Assembly (NCBI RefSeq): GCF_900454535.1
Contig: NZ_UGSP01000001.1
Span: 1,547,501 to 1,611,500 of the forward strand
DNA: 64,000 nt
From: Avibacterium avium
GTDB taxonomy: Bacteria > Pseudomonadota > Gammaproteobacteria > Enterobacterales > Pasteurellaceae
Reading direction: 5' to 3'
The translations under genes were made by a program, and so were the position numbers. How positions within the stretch are numbered: the first letter of the stretch is position 1; each line of letters starts with the position of its first letter. This document shows positions 45,044 to 54,269 of this stretch, piece after piece. A model generated the notes under the pieces. That model searched no databases and was not told where the DNA came from. It saw only the letters and a list, made by a program, of their open reading frames with translations.

Positions 45044-46543
45044 TTAGTTTACTTTATTAACTGTACCACGACCTTGTTCTGCGTTTTCAGCTTGGCCTAG
45101 TGGGTTGCTTGGCCCAACTGGAGCGATAACTTTATCAGTTACGTCTTCAGCACCAAATACAGCACCCCATTTACCTTCACCACCAACGTTACTTGCTACA
45201 GCACCAGCTAACTCAGTTTTATCTAAACCAACTTCTTTGTTACCATAGATAGTCGCATTGAAAGTACCTTCACGGTTAGCAGCATCAACTTGACCATAAG
45301 CAAGTTCTGATGTACCTGTGATTGTACCATTTGCAGCTAAATCACCGTTGAATTTAACTAATTTGCTTTCGTGATCAGCACCGTTTACAGTAAACATATC
45401 ATAAAGTTTACCATCTACTTTACGAGAACCTAAATCTACATCAGCTAATACGTGAGTACCACTTACGAATTCCTCTGGGTTAACTCCTTGTAATGATGTT
45501 GGAGCATTTTCAGCATCTTTTAAGCCATGGATGCTGTGATCTAAACCATAAGTTACAGCGTGACCTTTATAAGTCAATTTACCTTCTAATGTAGCTAAAT
45601 CTCCAGCTGAGATATTGTTGATACCACGAGCAAAGTAGTTATCTTCTTTAGAAACATCATTATATTGAGCATAACCTACAACATAAGATTCTAAGTCACC
45701 TGCTAATTCGACACCCTCTTTGAAGTTAGCAGCTAAAGTTTTATTACCATCTTGTAAGTTGCTAGAATCTAATGCAGTTGTTACACGACCATATTGAACT
45801 AATTGTAAGTGACCATCACCACGTTTAGTTGCAAGTTCACCATAGTGATCTGCTAATGGTAAGTTCGCTGTAGCATTAACTACTTTGTCGCTTCCCATTG
45901 TGTTACGACCATATAATTCTGCAACAGTATCTTCTTTAGTTGCACTTCTGTTATCAGCGTGGAAGTCAGTGTAGTTTTGACGGTTAGCTTCATAAACTAA
46001 AACTGAACCAGTTTCTGTACCCTGAGTTTTAGTTTTGGTAATGTTGCCATATTCATTGTGAACATCACTACGCGCTTCACCACCCTCTTTAGTTTGAGCA
46101 CCAAGGTAGATATGTTGTAATTTACCAACACCATTAGCTTGCTCAGTAACATCTAAATCTTCTACATAAGCGATTGATGTGTTACCTGCTTTATTTGTTG
46201 GAGCAGCAATTACTAATGTATCAAAACTTGGTTCTGGTTTTTGAGTTAACATAGACTCAACAACACCAGCTACAGAGTTTCTACCTTCGTCAGCACGACC
46301 TTTTACTTGGAAGTCTGACTCAGTTTTGTTTACAACTTTGTAACCAACTGGAGAAGGTTCTGTGTTACCAGCTGGAGCAACAGTTTCTTCTGCTGGAGTT
46401 ACAACTTGTTGAGTTGTTTCGTTTGAAACGTTATTTTGAGCTGGCTCATCAGAGCTACCACCGCTTGAAGAACTACAAGCAGCTAAAATAACTGATGCTA
46501 CTAATGTCAATGAAAATTTGATTGCGTTGTCTTTTTTCATCAT
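45044..46543 (-). CDS. Surface lipoprotein, TbpB-like barrel, probable Slam substrate
   Basis: A lipoprotein signal peptide with lipobox LAAC (Cys23) is followed by a Ser/Gly-rich linker and a long beta-rich domain. The C-terminal part (FNATIYGNKEVGLDKTEL, then GEGKWGAVFGAE) resembles the final eight-stranded barrel of TbpB, HpuA and related Slam-dependent surface lipoproteins. 499 residues; no other cysteine was noticed. The ligand is unknown: relatives bind transferrin, haemoglobin, haem or complement factor H. It is directly upstream of the Slam gene, and its promoter has a 14-G tract. With Slam interrupted, the mature protein may stay on the periplasmic side unless another Slam acts. Confidence 0.82.
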   Translation of the reverse strand: MMKKDNAIKFSLTLVASVILAACSSSSGGSSDEPAQNNVSNETTQQVVTPAEETVAPAGNTEPSPVGYKVVNKTESDFQVKGRADEGRNSVAGVVESMLTQKPEPSFDTLVIAAPTNKAGNTSIAYVEDLDVTEQANGVGKLQHIYLGAQTKEGGEARSDVHNEYGNITKTKTQGTETGSVLVYEANRQNYTDFHADNRSATKEDTVAELYGRNTMGSDKVVNATANLPLADHYGELATKRGDGHLQLVQYGRVTTALDSSNLQDGNKTLAANFKEGVELAGDLESYVVGYAQYNDVSKEDNYFARGINNISAGDLATLEGKLTYKGHAVTYGLDHSIHGLKDAENAPTSLQGVNPEEFVSGTHVLADVDLGSRKVDGKLYDMFTVNGADHESKLVKFNGDLAANGTITGTSELAYGQVDAANREGTFNATIYGNKEVGLDKTELAGAVASNVGGEGKWGAVFGAEDVTDKVIAPVGPSNPLGQAENAEQGRGTVNKVN

Positions 46544-46652
46544 TTAATTTCCTTAAATAATTTTATCTGATAATTAAACAGACAGATTTTATTCCATGGA
46601 ATAGAATTAAACCTTAAACCATACCAAATTTAGCTAAATCTGGTCGGCACCT

Positions 46653-46687
46653 ATTCTACCCCCCCCCCCCCCGAAATCATAAGTCAA
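46653..46687 (-). promoter_or_regulatory. Promoter of the lipoprotein gene with a poly-G spacer
   Basis: On the minus strand a -35 hexamer TTGACT (46682-46687, 5 of 6 consensus bases) and a -10 hexamer TAGAAT (46653-46658) are separated by 23 bases: nine mixed bases and 14 G. The optimal spacer of about 17 would need eight G. Slippage in the tract should therefore change promoter strength, as at Neisseria porA. Confidence 0.7.
46659..46672. repeat. Homopolymer of 14 C (G on the minus strand)
   Basis: Fourteen consecutive C on the plus strand in an otherwise AT-rich intergenic region of about 465 bases. That region also holds two short palindromes (TATTCCATGGAATA 46590-46603 and ATTTAGCTAAAT 46628-46639). 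I see no gene between 46690 and 46980. Confidence 0.97.
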
Positions 46688-46980
46688 GCGGCTATTTAAT
46701 ATTTTTTAATTTTTTTATAAACTATTTTAGATAGCAGATAGATGTTCTATTTTGGATAAAATGGTAAAAAGAAAAAGTCAGTTAAACTGACGAAATGTTC
46801 GTTGCAGAAATTAAGATTGTAAACAAGTTAATGCTATTCCCAATGGCATATTTGGGCTATTAGAAAAAGAAATGCGAATAACTGAGAGATAATCACAGTA
46901 GTATTCCCCTACTATTCATCTCTACAGGTTGGGCATTTATTCTTAAAAGAGCTAAAACGCCTTCAGCGCAATAAAATTAA

Positions 46981-47008
46981 AAAAATCCACCCTCTCAGGT
47001 GGATTTTT
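46981..47008. terminator. Terminator after gltS
   Basis: AAAAATCCACC (46981-46991) and GGTGGATTTTT (46998-47008) form a perfect 11-bp stem with a 6-base loop, directly beyond the gltS stop; T-runs exist on both strands. Confidence 0.85.
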
Positions 47009-47009
47009 A

Positions 47010-48221
47010 TTAGAGCATTGTCTCTGCAACATTAAGGAAAAAAGTAATAATTAAGGCATTGCTAATATTACTAATAAATCCACCGATTAACGGCACAACA
47101 AAGAAAGCAATCTTGGAATAGCGATAGCGGGCGCAAACCGCAGTCATTGTTGCCATTGAAACAGGAACAGCTCCTAATCCGAAACCGGAATGACCTGTGG
47201 CTATCACTGCTGAGTCATAATTTTTACCACATAATCTAAACGTAATGAAAACGCAAAATACATAGCACAATAAGACTTGCAAAACCAAGATAACAATTAA
47301 CGGTATCGCCAAATCGGCAAGTTTCCATAATTGCATCGTAATAATCACCACAGAAACGAAAATGGCAAGGGAAATCTCTCCAATAATGCCAATGGTTTCA
47401 TACAAGGCTTGATTGTCACGCTTTCTCGTATCCAAAATTAAACGTAAAACCACCCCTCCCAACATACTCATTACGTGAATAGGAATGTTCACTTTAGGAA
47501 ATGCGACTTGTGTAAGGTAAAAGAGCGTTTGCCCAATACCACAAGCCAAAAGCAATAAAAATGCGGCTTGGCTTGAACGGCGATAACTAATTTTGGCAAG
47601 AATGCCATTATCTTCACGCTCAATAACCTGCCCATTTTCTACCTGATGTTCTAAATGGTGTTTTTTTATCAAACCTCTGCCTAATGGCCCACCAAGCATA
47701 CAGCCCGCCACCAAACCAAAGGTTGCGGCAGCAATTGCAACTTCCATTGCGCCAACCGCACCTTGCTGCTCTGCTAACGGCGCGAACGCAGCAGCATTAC
47801 CATGTCCACCCGTTAATGGAATAGAACCTGCCATTAATGCAGTTAATGGGTTCATATCCAACAATGTTCCAACACCGAGAGCTAAAACATTTTGCAAAAT
47901 CGCCAATATAGCAGCTAATACACTGAAAATAAGGACTAATTTCCCCCCTTTCTTTAATAGTGCAAAACTTGCGGCAAACCCCATTGCGGCAAAAAACACA
48001 TTATAGAAAAATGTATTAATCGTCTTATAGTCAAACTGAAAGGAAATTAAATCTAGACTGTGGCTTAACGTTGTTAGTAACGCAAAAATCACACCACCAA
48101 TAACAGGAGAAGGAATACAATATTTTTTCCAGATTGGAAATTGCTGACGAATAAATTCCCCAACATAAATCGCTACTACGGCAAGCGCTAAGGTTTGAAA
48201 CATTCCCACTTTTATTAACAT
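47010..48221 (-). CDS. gltS: Sodium/glutamate symporter
   Basis: A 403-residue inner-membrane carrier with about ten segments that imports glutamate with sodium. It shows the paired GltS motifs around IPLTGGHGNAAAFAPL and GHSGFGLGAVPVSMATM, and a central charged loop (KKHHLEHQVENGQVIERED). The start at 48221 is chosen because AAAGGGG lies upstream; a GTG at 48227 is in frame but less suitable. Family length is about 401. Confidence 0.94.
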   Translation of the reverse strand: MLIKVGMFQTLALAVVAIYVGEFIRQQFPIWKKYCIPSPVIGGVIFALLTTLSHSLDLISFQFDYKTINTFFYNVFFAAMGFAASFALLKKGGKLVLIFSVLAAILAILQNVLALGVGTLLDMNPLTALMAGSIPLTGGHGNAAAFAPLAEQQGAVGAMEVAIAAATFGLVAGCMLGGPLGRGLIKKHHLEHQVENGQVIEREDNGILAKISYRRSSQAAFLLLLACGIGQTLFYLTQVAFPKVNIPIHVMSMLGGVVLRLILDTRKRDNQALYETIGIIGEISLAIFVSVVIITMQLWKLADLAIPLIVILVLQVLLCYVFCVFITFRLCGKNYDSAVIATGHSGFGLGAVPVSMATMTAVCARYRYSKIAFFVVPLIGGFISNISNALIITFFLNVAETML

Positions 48222-48339
48222 AGCCACCCCTTTTATTTACATTTTTAACATAAATTTAACATTTGTATCCTAGTTAAATATAAATTGAATACAACAATGG
48301 ATATTAAAAAATGTGACGAGCTCAAATTTTTCAAATAAA

Positions 48340-48372
48340 AATGCACCATTCTTCAATGGTGCATTCTTTTTT
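48340..48372. terminator. Bidirectional terminator after thiI
   Basis: AATGCACCATT (48340-48350) and AATGGTGCATT (48355-48365) form a perfect 11-bp stem with a 4-base loop, with T-runs on both strands. It lies 20 bases past the thiI stop. Confidence 0.88.
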
Positions 48373-48391
48373 ATCGCCTATCTACTAACAA

Positions 48392-49840
48392 CTATTTTCT
48401 AAACACTCTCACATTCCCAAACCCATTTTCTTTTAAATAAAGGGCTTGGAGTTTGCTCATTACGCCGCGTTCGCAGTAAAGGACGTAATTTTTGCTTTGG
48501 TCTAAGTCTGGAAATAAAGTAGAAAGTTTATAGAATGGGATTAAACGCACTTCCTGCCCTGCCAGTTCTAATGGGTTTTCGTCTGTTTCTTCAGGGCTGC
48601 GAATGTCAATGACAATGTCGTTTTCGCCTAATACGGAAATGGTGTCCACTTCCACCACTTCTTTTTCCGTTTGTTCTGCAATTTGGCGAATATCTAAATA
48701 TTGCGCATTTTGCACCGCACTTTCTAATACGCTGAAATCAAAATGATTTTCTTCGCTAAGAATTTTTTCTCGCACCGCTTTAACCGTTGGATTTTTTGAG
48801 ATCACGCCACAAAATTCCGGCATTGATTTCGCAATATCATCAGTACCAATGTTTTTTGCCATTGCGATGATTTGTTCTTTATCGTGTGTGATCAAAGGGC
48901 GCAACACAAGCGCATCTGCGGCTTCATCGATTAAGCGTAAGTTAGTCAGCGTTTGGCTAGAAACTTGACCTAGCGCTTCGCCCGTAACAATGGCTTGAAT
49001 ACCAAAACGCTCTGCCACTTTGCTTGCAGCACGCACCATCATTCGTTTTAACACCACCCCCATTTGGCCGTTGTCGATTTTCTCTAAAATCTCTGCCACC
49101 ACAGGCTCAAAATTAATCGCCACAAAACGTACTTTGTGCGAGCCACTAAAGCGATTCCAAATGTGATACGCCATTTGTTTTACTCCGATTTCGTGCGCTG
49201 CACCACCCAGATTAAAGAAGCAATAATGCACGCGCGAGCCACGGCGAATCAGCATATAACTGGATACGCCCGAATCAAAGCCACCCGAGATAAGCGAAAG
49301 CACATCTTCTTGCGTGCCAATAGGATAACCGCCCAGCCCTGTATGACGGGCTTTCACCAGCATCATTTTGTCGTCTTCAATATCAATGCGAACGGTAACA
49401 TCAGGTTTGCTGAGCTTCACTTTTGCGCTGGCGATATGTTGATTTAAGCCACCGCCGACATAGCGTTCCACATCAAGAGAAGAGAAATCGTGCTTGCCTT
49501 TGCGTTTTACACGCACACAAAAGGTTTTGTTTTCAAGCAACGGTGCTACATCTTGCAAAGTTTGTTGGAAGATATCTTGCACGTTGTTGAACGGTTTTTC
49601 TTCCACTTCAAGAAAATGATGAATGCCGGGGATTCGTCCTAATAGTTCTATTAATAAGGCACGATTTTCCGCATTTTTTGACCGCACTTCGATATAGTCC
49701 CAGTGCTTCACCACGGCCACCGTATCATCATATTTATTCAAAATATTGCGAATATTCCCTGTCAAAATTTTAATAAAGCGCTTACGCACGCTTTCACTTT
49801 TAATCATAATTTCAGGGAAAAGTTTAATAATAAATTTCAT
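48392..49840 (-). CDS. thiI: tRNA 4-thiouridine sulfurtransferase ThiI with rhodanese domain
   Basis: ThiI makes 4-thiouridine in tRNA and supplies sulfur for the thiamine thiazole. The 482-residue protein has an N-terminal ferredoxin-like and THUMP region, the PP-loop [15 protein letters not shown], a Cys in [12 protein letters not shown] (Cys344 in E. coli) and a C-terminal rhodanese domain ending [14 protein letters not shown] with the persulfide Cys. Divergent from xseB-ispA-dxs. Confidence 0.95.
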   Translation of the reverse strand: MKFIIKLFPEIMIKSESVRKRFIKILTGNIRNILNKYDDTVAVVKHWDYIEVRSKNAENRALLIELLGRIPGIHHFLEVEEKPFNNVQDIFQQTLQDVAPLLENKTFCVRVKRKGKHDFSSLDVERYVGGGLNQHIASAKVKLSKPDVTVRIDIEDDKMMLVKARHTGLGGYPIGTQEDVLSLISGGFDSGVSSYMLIRRGSRVHYCFFNLGGAAHEIGVKQMAYHIWNRFSGSHKVRFVAINFEPVVAEILEKIDNGQMGVVLKRMMVRAASKVAERFGIQAIVTGEALGQVSSQTLTNLRLIDEAADALVLRPLITHDKEQIIAMAKNIGTDDIAKSMPEFCGVISKNPTVKAVREKILSEENHFDFSVLESAVQNAQYLDIRQIAEQTEKEVVEVDTISVLGENDIVIDIRSPEETDENPLELAGQEVRLIPFYKLSTLFPDLDQSKNYVLYCERGVMSKLQALYLKENGFGNVRVFRK

Positions 49841-50072
49841 TGGAATACTTCTGTTTTAAGCAAAAAAATTGGGCGGTATTGTACAACATCTTTTACAAAT
49901 CCCAAATTTTTCTCGTCTGCTGCTCTCGCCTGTTTTGGCGCTAAGCAAGGGAAACAAAAGTGCGGTGCTTTTTTCTGAGATTTTTTGCGCAACAATCTTG
50001 CTATAGGCTTTAACAAGTCCATAAAAATACAGTACAATGTGGCATTTATTTAGCTTGAACTTAGGAAAAACA

Positions 50073-50321
50073 ATGGCACGCAAACCTACCACAGACGAAA
50101 ACAGCTTAGATTTTGAAACCACCTTAACCCAATTAGAAAGCATTGTTGCTCGTTTAGAAAGTGGCGAATTGCCTTTAGAACAGGCGTTAAAGGATTTTGA
50201 AAGCGGAATTAAGCTGGCGCAATTAGGTCAAGCGCGTTTACAACAAGCGGAACAGCGTATTCAAATTTTACTGTCGAAAAGCGATAAAGCAGAATTAAGC
50301 GACTATCAAAACAACGAATAA
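50073..50321 (+). CDS. xseB: Exodeoxyribonuclease VII small subunit
   Basis: 82-residue helical protein ([32 protein letters not shown]) that partners XseA to degrade single-stranded DNA. The start at 50073 ([11 protein letters not shown]) follows an AGGA site and fits the family; an upstream frame start at 50037 is rejected. First gene of xseB-ispA-dxs, a common gammaproteobacterial operon. Confidence 0.94.
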   Translation: MARKPTTDENSLDFETTLTQLESIVARLESGELPLEQALKDFESGIKLAQLGQARLQQAEQRIQILLSKSDKAELSDYQNNE

Positions 50322-50346
50322 GCAACCCAATAACTAAGCCACTGCT

Positions 50347-51237
50347 ATGTACCAATTTGCACAGGATTTACAACAACTTCAACAGCGGATCAATCAATTT
50401 CTCGAGCAACAATTTGAGCAAATTGACACGCAACCTTCTCCCCTTGCGGAAGCGATGAAATATGCGCTTTTATTGGGGGGAAAGCGGGTTCGTCCGTTTT
50501 TGGTTTATGCCACAGGGAAAATGCTAGGCGCGCCTATTGAAACCTTGGATTATGCAGCAGCCAGCATTGAAGCAATTCACGCTTATTCTTTAGTTCACGA
50601 TGATTTGCCCGCAATGGACAACGATCGTTTACGCCGTGGTCAACCCACTTGCCATATTGCCTTTGATGAAGCCACTGCAATTTTAGCGGGCGATGCGTTG
50701 CAAGCTTTTGCTTTTGAATTAATCAGCCAAATACCGAATTTATCTTCCAAGCAATGCCTTGCACTCGTGAAAGAATTGGCCAAAGCTTCGGGCGCGCAAG
50801 GAATGTGTTTAGGACAAAGCCTTGATTTGCAAGCAGAACATCAGCAAGTTAGCTTAACCGAATTAGAACGCATTCATCGAAACAAAACAGGAGCATTGCT
50901 CAGTTGTGCATTAAAAATGGGCTTTCTTTGTTCCCCCCATTTTGCTGATGAAGGCTTATATCAGCAATTAAGCCATTATGCCGATGCCATTGGGCTGGCT
51001 TTCCAAGTGCAAGATGATATTTTAGATATTGAAGGCGAAAGCGAGCTTCTCGGCAAAACTGTTGGCGCAGATTTAGCCGCAGATAAAAGCACTTACCCGA
51101 AATTACTCGGCTTGCAAGGGGCGAAAGAAAAAGCGCAAGAACTTCATCAACAAGCCCTTGATGCCTTAGCCAAATTGCCTTTTGATAGCTCGCCATTAAA
51201 GGCATTGAGCGAGTTTATTGTAACAAGAAAAAATTAA
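50347..51237 (+). CDS. ispA: Farnesyl diphosphate synthase
   Basis: Makes farnesyl diphosphate from isopentenyl and dimethylallyl diphosphates for ubiquinone and undecaprenyl phosphate synthesis. The 296-residue protein has the first Asp-rich motif DDLPAMDNDRLRRG, GGKRVRPFLVYATG, and the second Asp-rich motif QVQDDILDIEGE. It follows xseB by 25 bases and precedes dxs, which feeds the same pathway. Confidence 0.96.
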   Translation: MYQFAQDLQQLQQRINQFLEQQFEQIDTQPSPLAEAMKYALLLGGKRVRPFLVYATGKMLGAPIETLDYAAASIEAIHAYSLVHDDLPAMDNDRLRRGQPTCHIAFDEATAILAGDALQAFAFELISQIPNLSSKQCLALVKELAKASGAQGMCLGQSLDLQAEHQQVSLTELERIHRNKTGALLSCALKMGFLCSPHFADEGLYQQLSHYADAIGLAFQVQDDILDIEGESELLGKTVGADLAADKSTYPKLLGLQGAKEKAQELHQQALDALAKLPFDSSPLKALSEFIVTRKN

Positions 51238-51312
51238 TATATTGGACACCGCCTAAGCCTTGTATTATTAAAGTGCGGTCGAAATTTAACCCTTTTTTGG
51301 ATTTGATTAACA

Positions 51313-53172
51313 ATGGAAAAATATCCTCTTTTATCACTGATTAATTCACCGGACGATTTGCGTCTTTTAAATAAAGATCAACTTCCCCAACTTTGTAATG
51401 AATTACGCGGATATTTGTTGGAAAGTGTTAGTCAAAGTAGCGGCCATTTGGCTTCTGGCTTAGGCACGGTAGAACTCACCGTTGCCTTGCATTATGTGTT
51501 CAACACGCCATTCGATCAGCTCATTTGGGACGTGGGGCATCAAGCCTATCCGCATAAAATTCTCACTGGACGCCGTGATAAAATGTCCACCATTCGCCAA
51601 AAAAACGGGCTTCACCCTTTCCCGTGGCGTGATGAAAGCGAATTTGATGTGTTAAGTGTGGGGCATTCTTCCACTTCTATTAGCGCTGGGCTTGGCATTG
51701 CCGTGGCAGCCGAAAAAGAGAACGCAGGGCGCAAAACGGTTTGTGTTATTGGCGATGGCGCAATCACCGCAGGAATGGCCTTTGAAGCGCTCAATCACGC
51801 TGGCGCCTTGCACACCGATATGTTGGTGATTCTCAATGATAACGAAATGTCCATTTCAGAAAATGTGGGCGCGCTGAACAACTATCTTGCTCGCTTGTTT
51901 TCTGGTTCTTTCTATTCCACCTTGCGCGAGGGGGGCAAAAAAATTCTCTCTGGCGTGCCGCCAATTAAAGAATTTGTGAAGAAAACAGAAGAACACGTTA
52001 AAGGCTTCGTTTCACCGATTGGCACAATGTTTGAAGAGCTAGGCTTTAACTATATCGGCCCAATTGACGGCCATAATGTGGACGAATTAATTAGCACGTT
52101 GAAAAATATGAGCACTCTGAAAGGGCCTCAATTCTTACATATTAAAACCAAAAAAGGCAAAGGCTATGCCCCTGCGGAACAAGATCCAATCGGCTTCCAC
52201 GGTGTGCCGAAATTCGATCCCACAAGCGGAAAATTGCCAAAGTCCACTACCCCAACCTATTCGCAAATTTTCGGCAACTGGCTATGTGAAATGGCAGAGC
52301 AAGATCCGAAATTAATCAGTATCACCCCTGCGATGCGTGAAGGTTCAGGAATGGTTGAATTTTCCAACCGCTTCCCACAACAATATTTTGATGTTGCCAT
52401 TGCCGAACAACACGCCGTTACTTTTGCTGCGGGCTTGGCGATTGCTGGGTTTAAACCTGTGGTAGCCATTTATTCCACCTTCTTACAACGTGCCTACGAT
52501 CAGGTGATTCACGATGTCGCCATTCAAAATCTGCCTGTGTTATTTGCCATCGACCGCGCAGGCGTGGTGGGCGCAGACGGACAAACCCACCAAGGCGCCT
52601 TCGACATTAGCTTTATGCGCTGTATTCCAAATTTAGTGATTATGACCCCAAGCGATGAAAATGAATGTCGCCAAATGCTTTATACCGGCTATCAATGCGG
52701 TAAACCTGCCGCCGTGCGCTATCCGCGTGGCAATGCCATTGGAGTTGAGCTTGAGCCATTAGCAATGCTACCGCTCGGCAAGGGGAAAGTGTTGCGCGAA
52801 GGGGAAAAGATCGCCATTTTAAATTTCGGTACGCTATTACCAAACGCCAAAGCCGTAGCCGAAAAATTAAACGCCACCCTTGTGGATATGCGATTTGTTA
52901 AACCGATTGATGAAGCGTTAATTTTGCAACTTGCTGAAAACCACTCATTATTAGTGACACTCGAAGAAAACGCCATTCAAGGCGGTGCAGGCAGTGCCGT
53001 GGCAGAAGTGCTAAATTCTCAGCCAAAAACCACCGCACTTTTACAATTAGGCTTGCCAGATTTCTTCATTCCACAAGGTACACAACAAGAAATTTTGGCA
53101 GATTTAAAACTAGACGCACAGGGTATTGAAGAGCAAATCTTGGCCTTTCGTGAAAAGCTAAATAACCATTAA
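51313..53172 (+). CDS. dxs: 1-deoxy-D-xylulose-5-phosphate synthase
   Basis: Thiamine-diphosphate enzyme that condenses pyruvate and glyceraldehyde 3-phosphate, the entry to the MEP isoprenoid pathway. 619 residues with [17 protein letters not shown], the ThDP-binding [29 protein letters not shown] and a C-terminal transketolase domain with [16 protein letters not shown]. Third gene of xseB-ispA-dxs; together with ispA it supplies prenyl diphosphates. Confidence 0.97.
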   Translation: MEKYPLLSLINSPDDLRLLNKDQLPQLCNELRGYLLESVSQSSGHLASGLGTVELTVALHYVFNTPFDQLIWDVGHQAYPHKILTGRRDKMSTIRQKNGLHPFPWRDESEFDVLSVGHSSTSISAGLGIAVAAEKENAGRKTVCVIGDGAITAGMAFEALNHAGALHTDMLVILNDNEMSISENVGALNNYLARLFSGSFYSTLREGGKKILSGVPPIKEFVKKTEEHVKGFVSPIGTMFEELGFNYIGPIDGHNVDELISTLKNMSTLKGPQFLHIKTKKGKGYAPAEQDPIGFHGVPKFDPTSGKLPKSTTPTYSQIFGNWLCEMAEQDPKLISITPAMREGSGMVEFSNRFPQQYFDVAIAEQHAVTFAAGLAIAGFKPVVAIYSTFLQRAYDQVIHDVAIQNLPVLFAIDRAGVVGADGQTHQGAFDISFMRCIPNLVIMTPSDENECRQMLYTGYQCGKPAAVRYPRGNAIGVELEPLAMLPLGKGKVLREGEKIAILNFGTLLPNAKAVAEKLNATLVDMRFVKPIDEALILQLAENHSLLVTLEENAIQGGAGSAVAEVLNSQPKTTALLQLGLPDFFIPQGTQQEILADLKLDAQGIEEQILAFREKLNNH

Positions 53173-53205
53173 TAACTTTTATATTTAATTAAATGCGGAT
53201 TTGAT

Positions 53206-53811
53206 ATGGAATTTTTAATCAACTTTTTTACTGACTACGGCTACTTTGCTGTTTTGTTTGTTTTGATCATCTGTGGTTTCGGCGTACCAATTCCTGAAGA
53301 TATTACCCTTGTGTCAGGCGGCGTCATTTCTGGCTTAGGTTATACAAATCCGCATATTATGTTAGTGGTGAGTATGTTGGGAGTGTTAATCGGCGACAGC
53401 ACAATGTATTGGTTAGGTCGCGCTTATGGGGTAAAAATCTTGCGTTTCCGTCCAATTCGCAAAATGCTTACCTTAAAACGCTTGCAAATGGTGCGTTCGC
53501 AATTTGATAAATACGGCAATCGTGTCCTCTTCACCGCCCGTTTTCTCCCCGGCTTAAGAGCGCCAATTTATATGGTTTCAGGCATTACCCGCCGTGTAAG
53601 TTTTGTCCGTTTTGTGCTGATTGATTTTCTTGCTGCCATAATTTCTGTGCCAATTTGGGTTTATTTAGGGCATTTTGGCGCAAGTAATTTAGATTGGTTG
53701 AATGAGCAAATCCACAAGGGGCAGTTTCTTATTTACGCCATTATCGGCGTAGTGGCCCTGATTGTATTGTGGAAATGGAAAAAATCACGCAAAAATAAAC
53801 AAGCTGGATAA
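53206..53811 (+). CDS. DedA family membrane protein
   Basis: A 201-residue inner-membrane protein with the family signature [26 protein letters not shown] and [18 protein letters not shown]. DedA proteins are implicated in lipid-carrier recycling and membrane energetics in E. coli; which member this is cannot be fixed by eye. It has a basic C-terminus (KWKKSRKNK) and lies 33 bases after dxs, so it may be read with it. Confidence 0.9.
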   Translation: MEFLINFFTDYGYFAVLFVLIICGFGVPIPEDITLVSGGVISGLGYTNPHIMLVVSMLGVLIGDSTMYWLGRAYGVKILRFRPIRKMLTLKRLQMVRSQFDKYGNRVLFTARFLPGLRAPIYMVSGITRRVSFVRFVLIDFLAAIISVPIWVYLGHFGASNLDWLNEQIHKGQFLIYAIIGVVALIVLWKWKKSRKNKQAG

Positions 53812-53822
53812 TAGGAAGCCTT

Positions 53823-54098
53823 ATGCTCTGCGCTATTTATAAAAGTAAGAAAAAAGAAGGAATGTACTTATACATTGCTAAACGCGATGATTTCTCGTCC
53901 ATACCTGAAACCCTACGCGACAGTTTCGGCACGCCCATTTTTGTAATGCTATTTAATCTTAAAGGCGAAAAATCGCTCATCAACGCAGATAACCAAGAAG
54001 TGCTAGAAAAAATCCAACAACAAGGCTTTTATCTACAAATGCCAAAAAAAGAAGAAAATTTGTTGGAAATTCATAAAAAAAGTACCGCACTTCATTAG
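53823..54098 (+). CDS. ycgL: YcgL domain protein
   Basis: 91 residues beginning [36 protein letters not shown], the hallmark of the YcgL family of small gammaproteobacterial proteins, whose biochemical role is unknown. It starts 11 bases after the DedA stop and is followed by a terminator. Confidence 0.9.
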   Translation: MLCAIYKSKKKEGMYLYIAKRDDFSSIPETLRDSFGTPIFVMLFNLKGEKSLINADNQEVLEKIQQQGFYLQMPKKEENLLEIHKKSTALH

Positions 54099-54105
54099 TG
54101 AATAT

Positions 54106-54136
54106 AAAACTCAGCCCATCGCTGAGTTTTTGTTTT
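54106..54136 (+). terminator. Terminator after ycgL
   Basis: AAAACTCAGC (54106-54115) and GCTGAGTTTT (54121-54130) form a 10-bp stem with a 5-base loop, followed by TGTTTTT. Confidence 0.88.
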
Positions 54137-54225
54137 TCTGGAAGATAACAAAAACAGCACTAGAAAATTTAATCTTAGCCTAAAAAATTCACAAAAAAAC
54201 CACCGCACTTTTAAAGTACGGCAAT

Positions 54226-54256
54226 AAAAAAATCAGCCCTTAAGGCTGATTTTTTA
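54226..54256. terminator. Terminator after torZ
   Basis: ATCAGCC (54232-54238) and GGCTGAT (54244-54250) form a 7-bp stem with a 5-base loop, flanked by six A on the left and six T on the right, so it can work on either strand; it lies just past torZ. Confidence 0.85.
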
Positions 54257-54269
54257 TGTTACTAAGCAG

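Noticed and set aside
46566-46580. Possible Fur box (GATAAT-like) upstream of the lipoprotein gene
   Set aside because: Only one half resembles the consensus in a very AT-rich stretch, and it lies downstream of the predicted promoter.
46795-46863. Short open frame MFVAEIKIVNKLML... on the plus strand
   Set aside because: Only 22 codons, no ribosome site and no recognisable similarity; it may be a remnant but cannot be supported.
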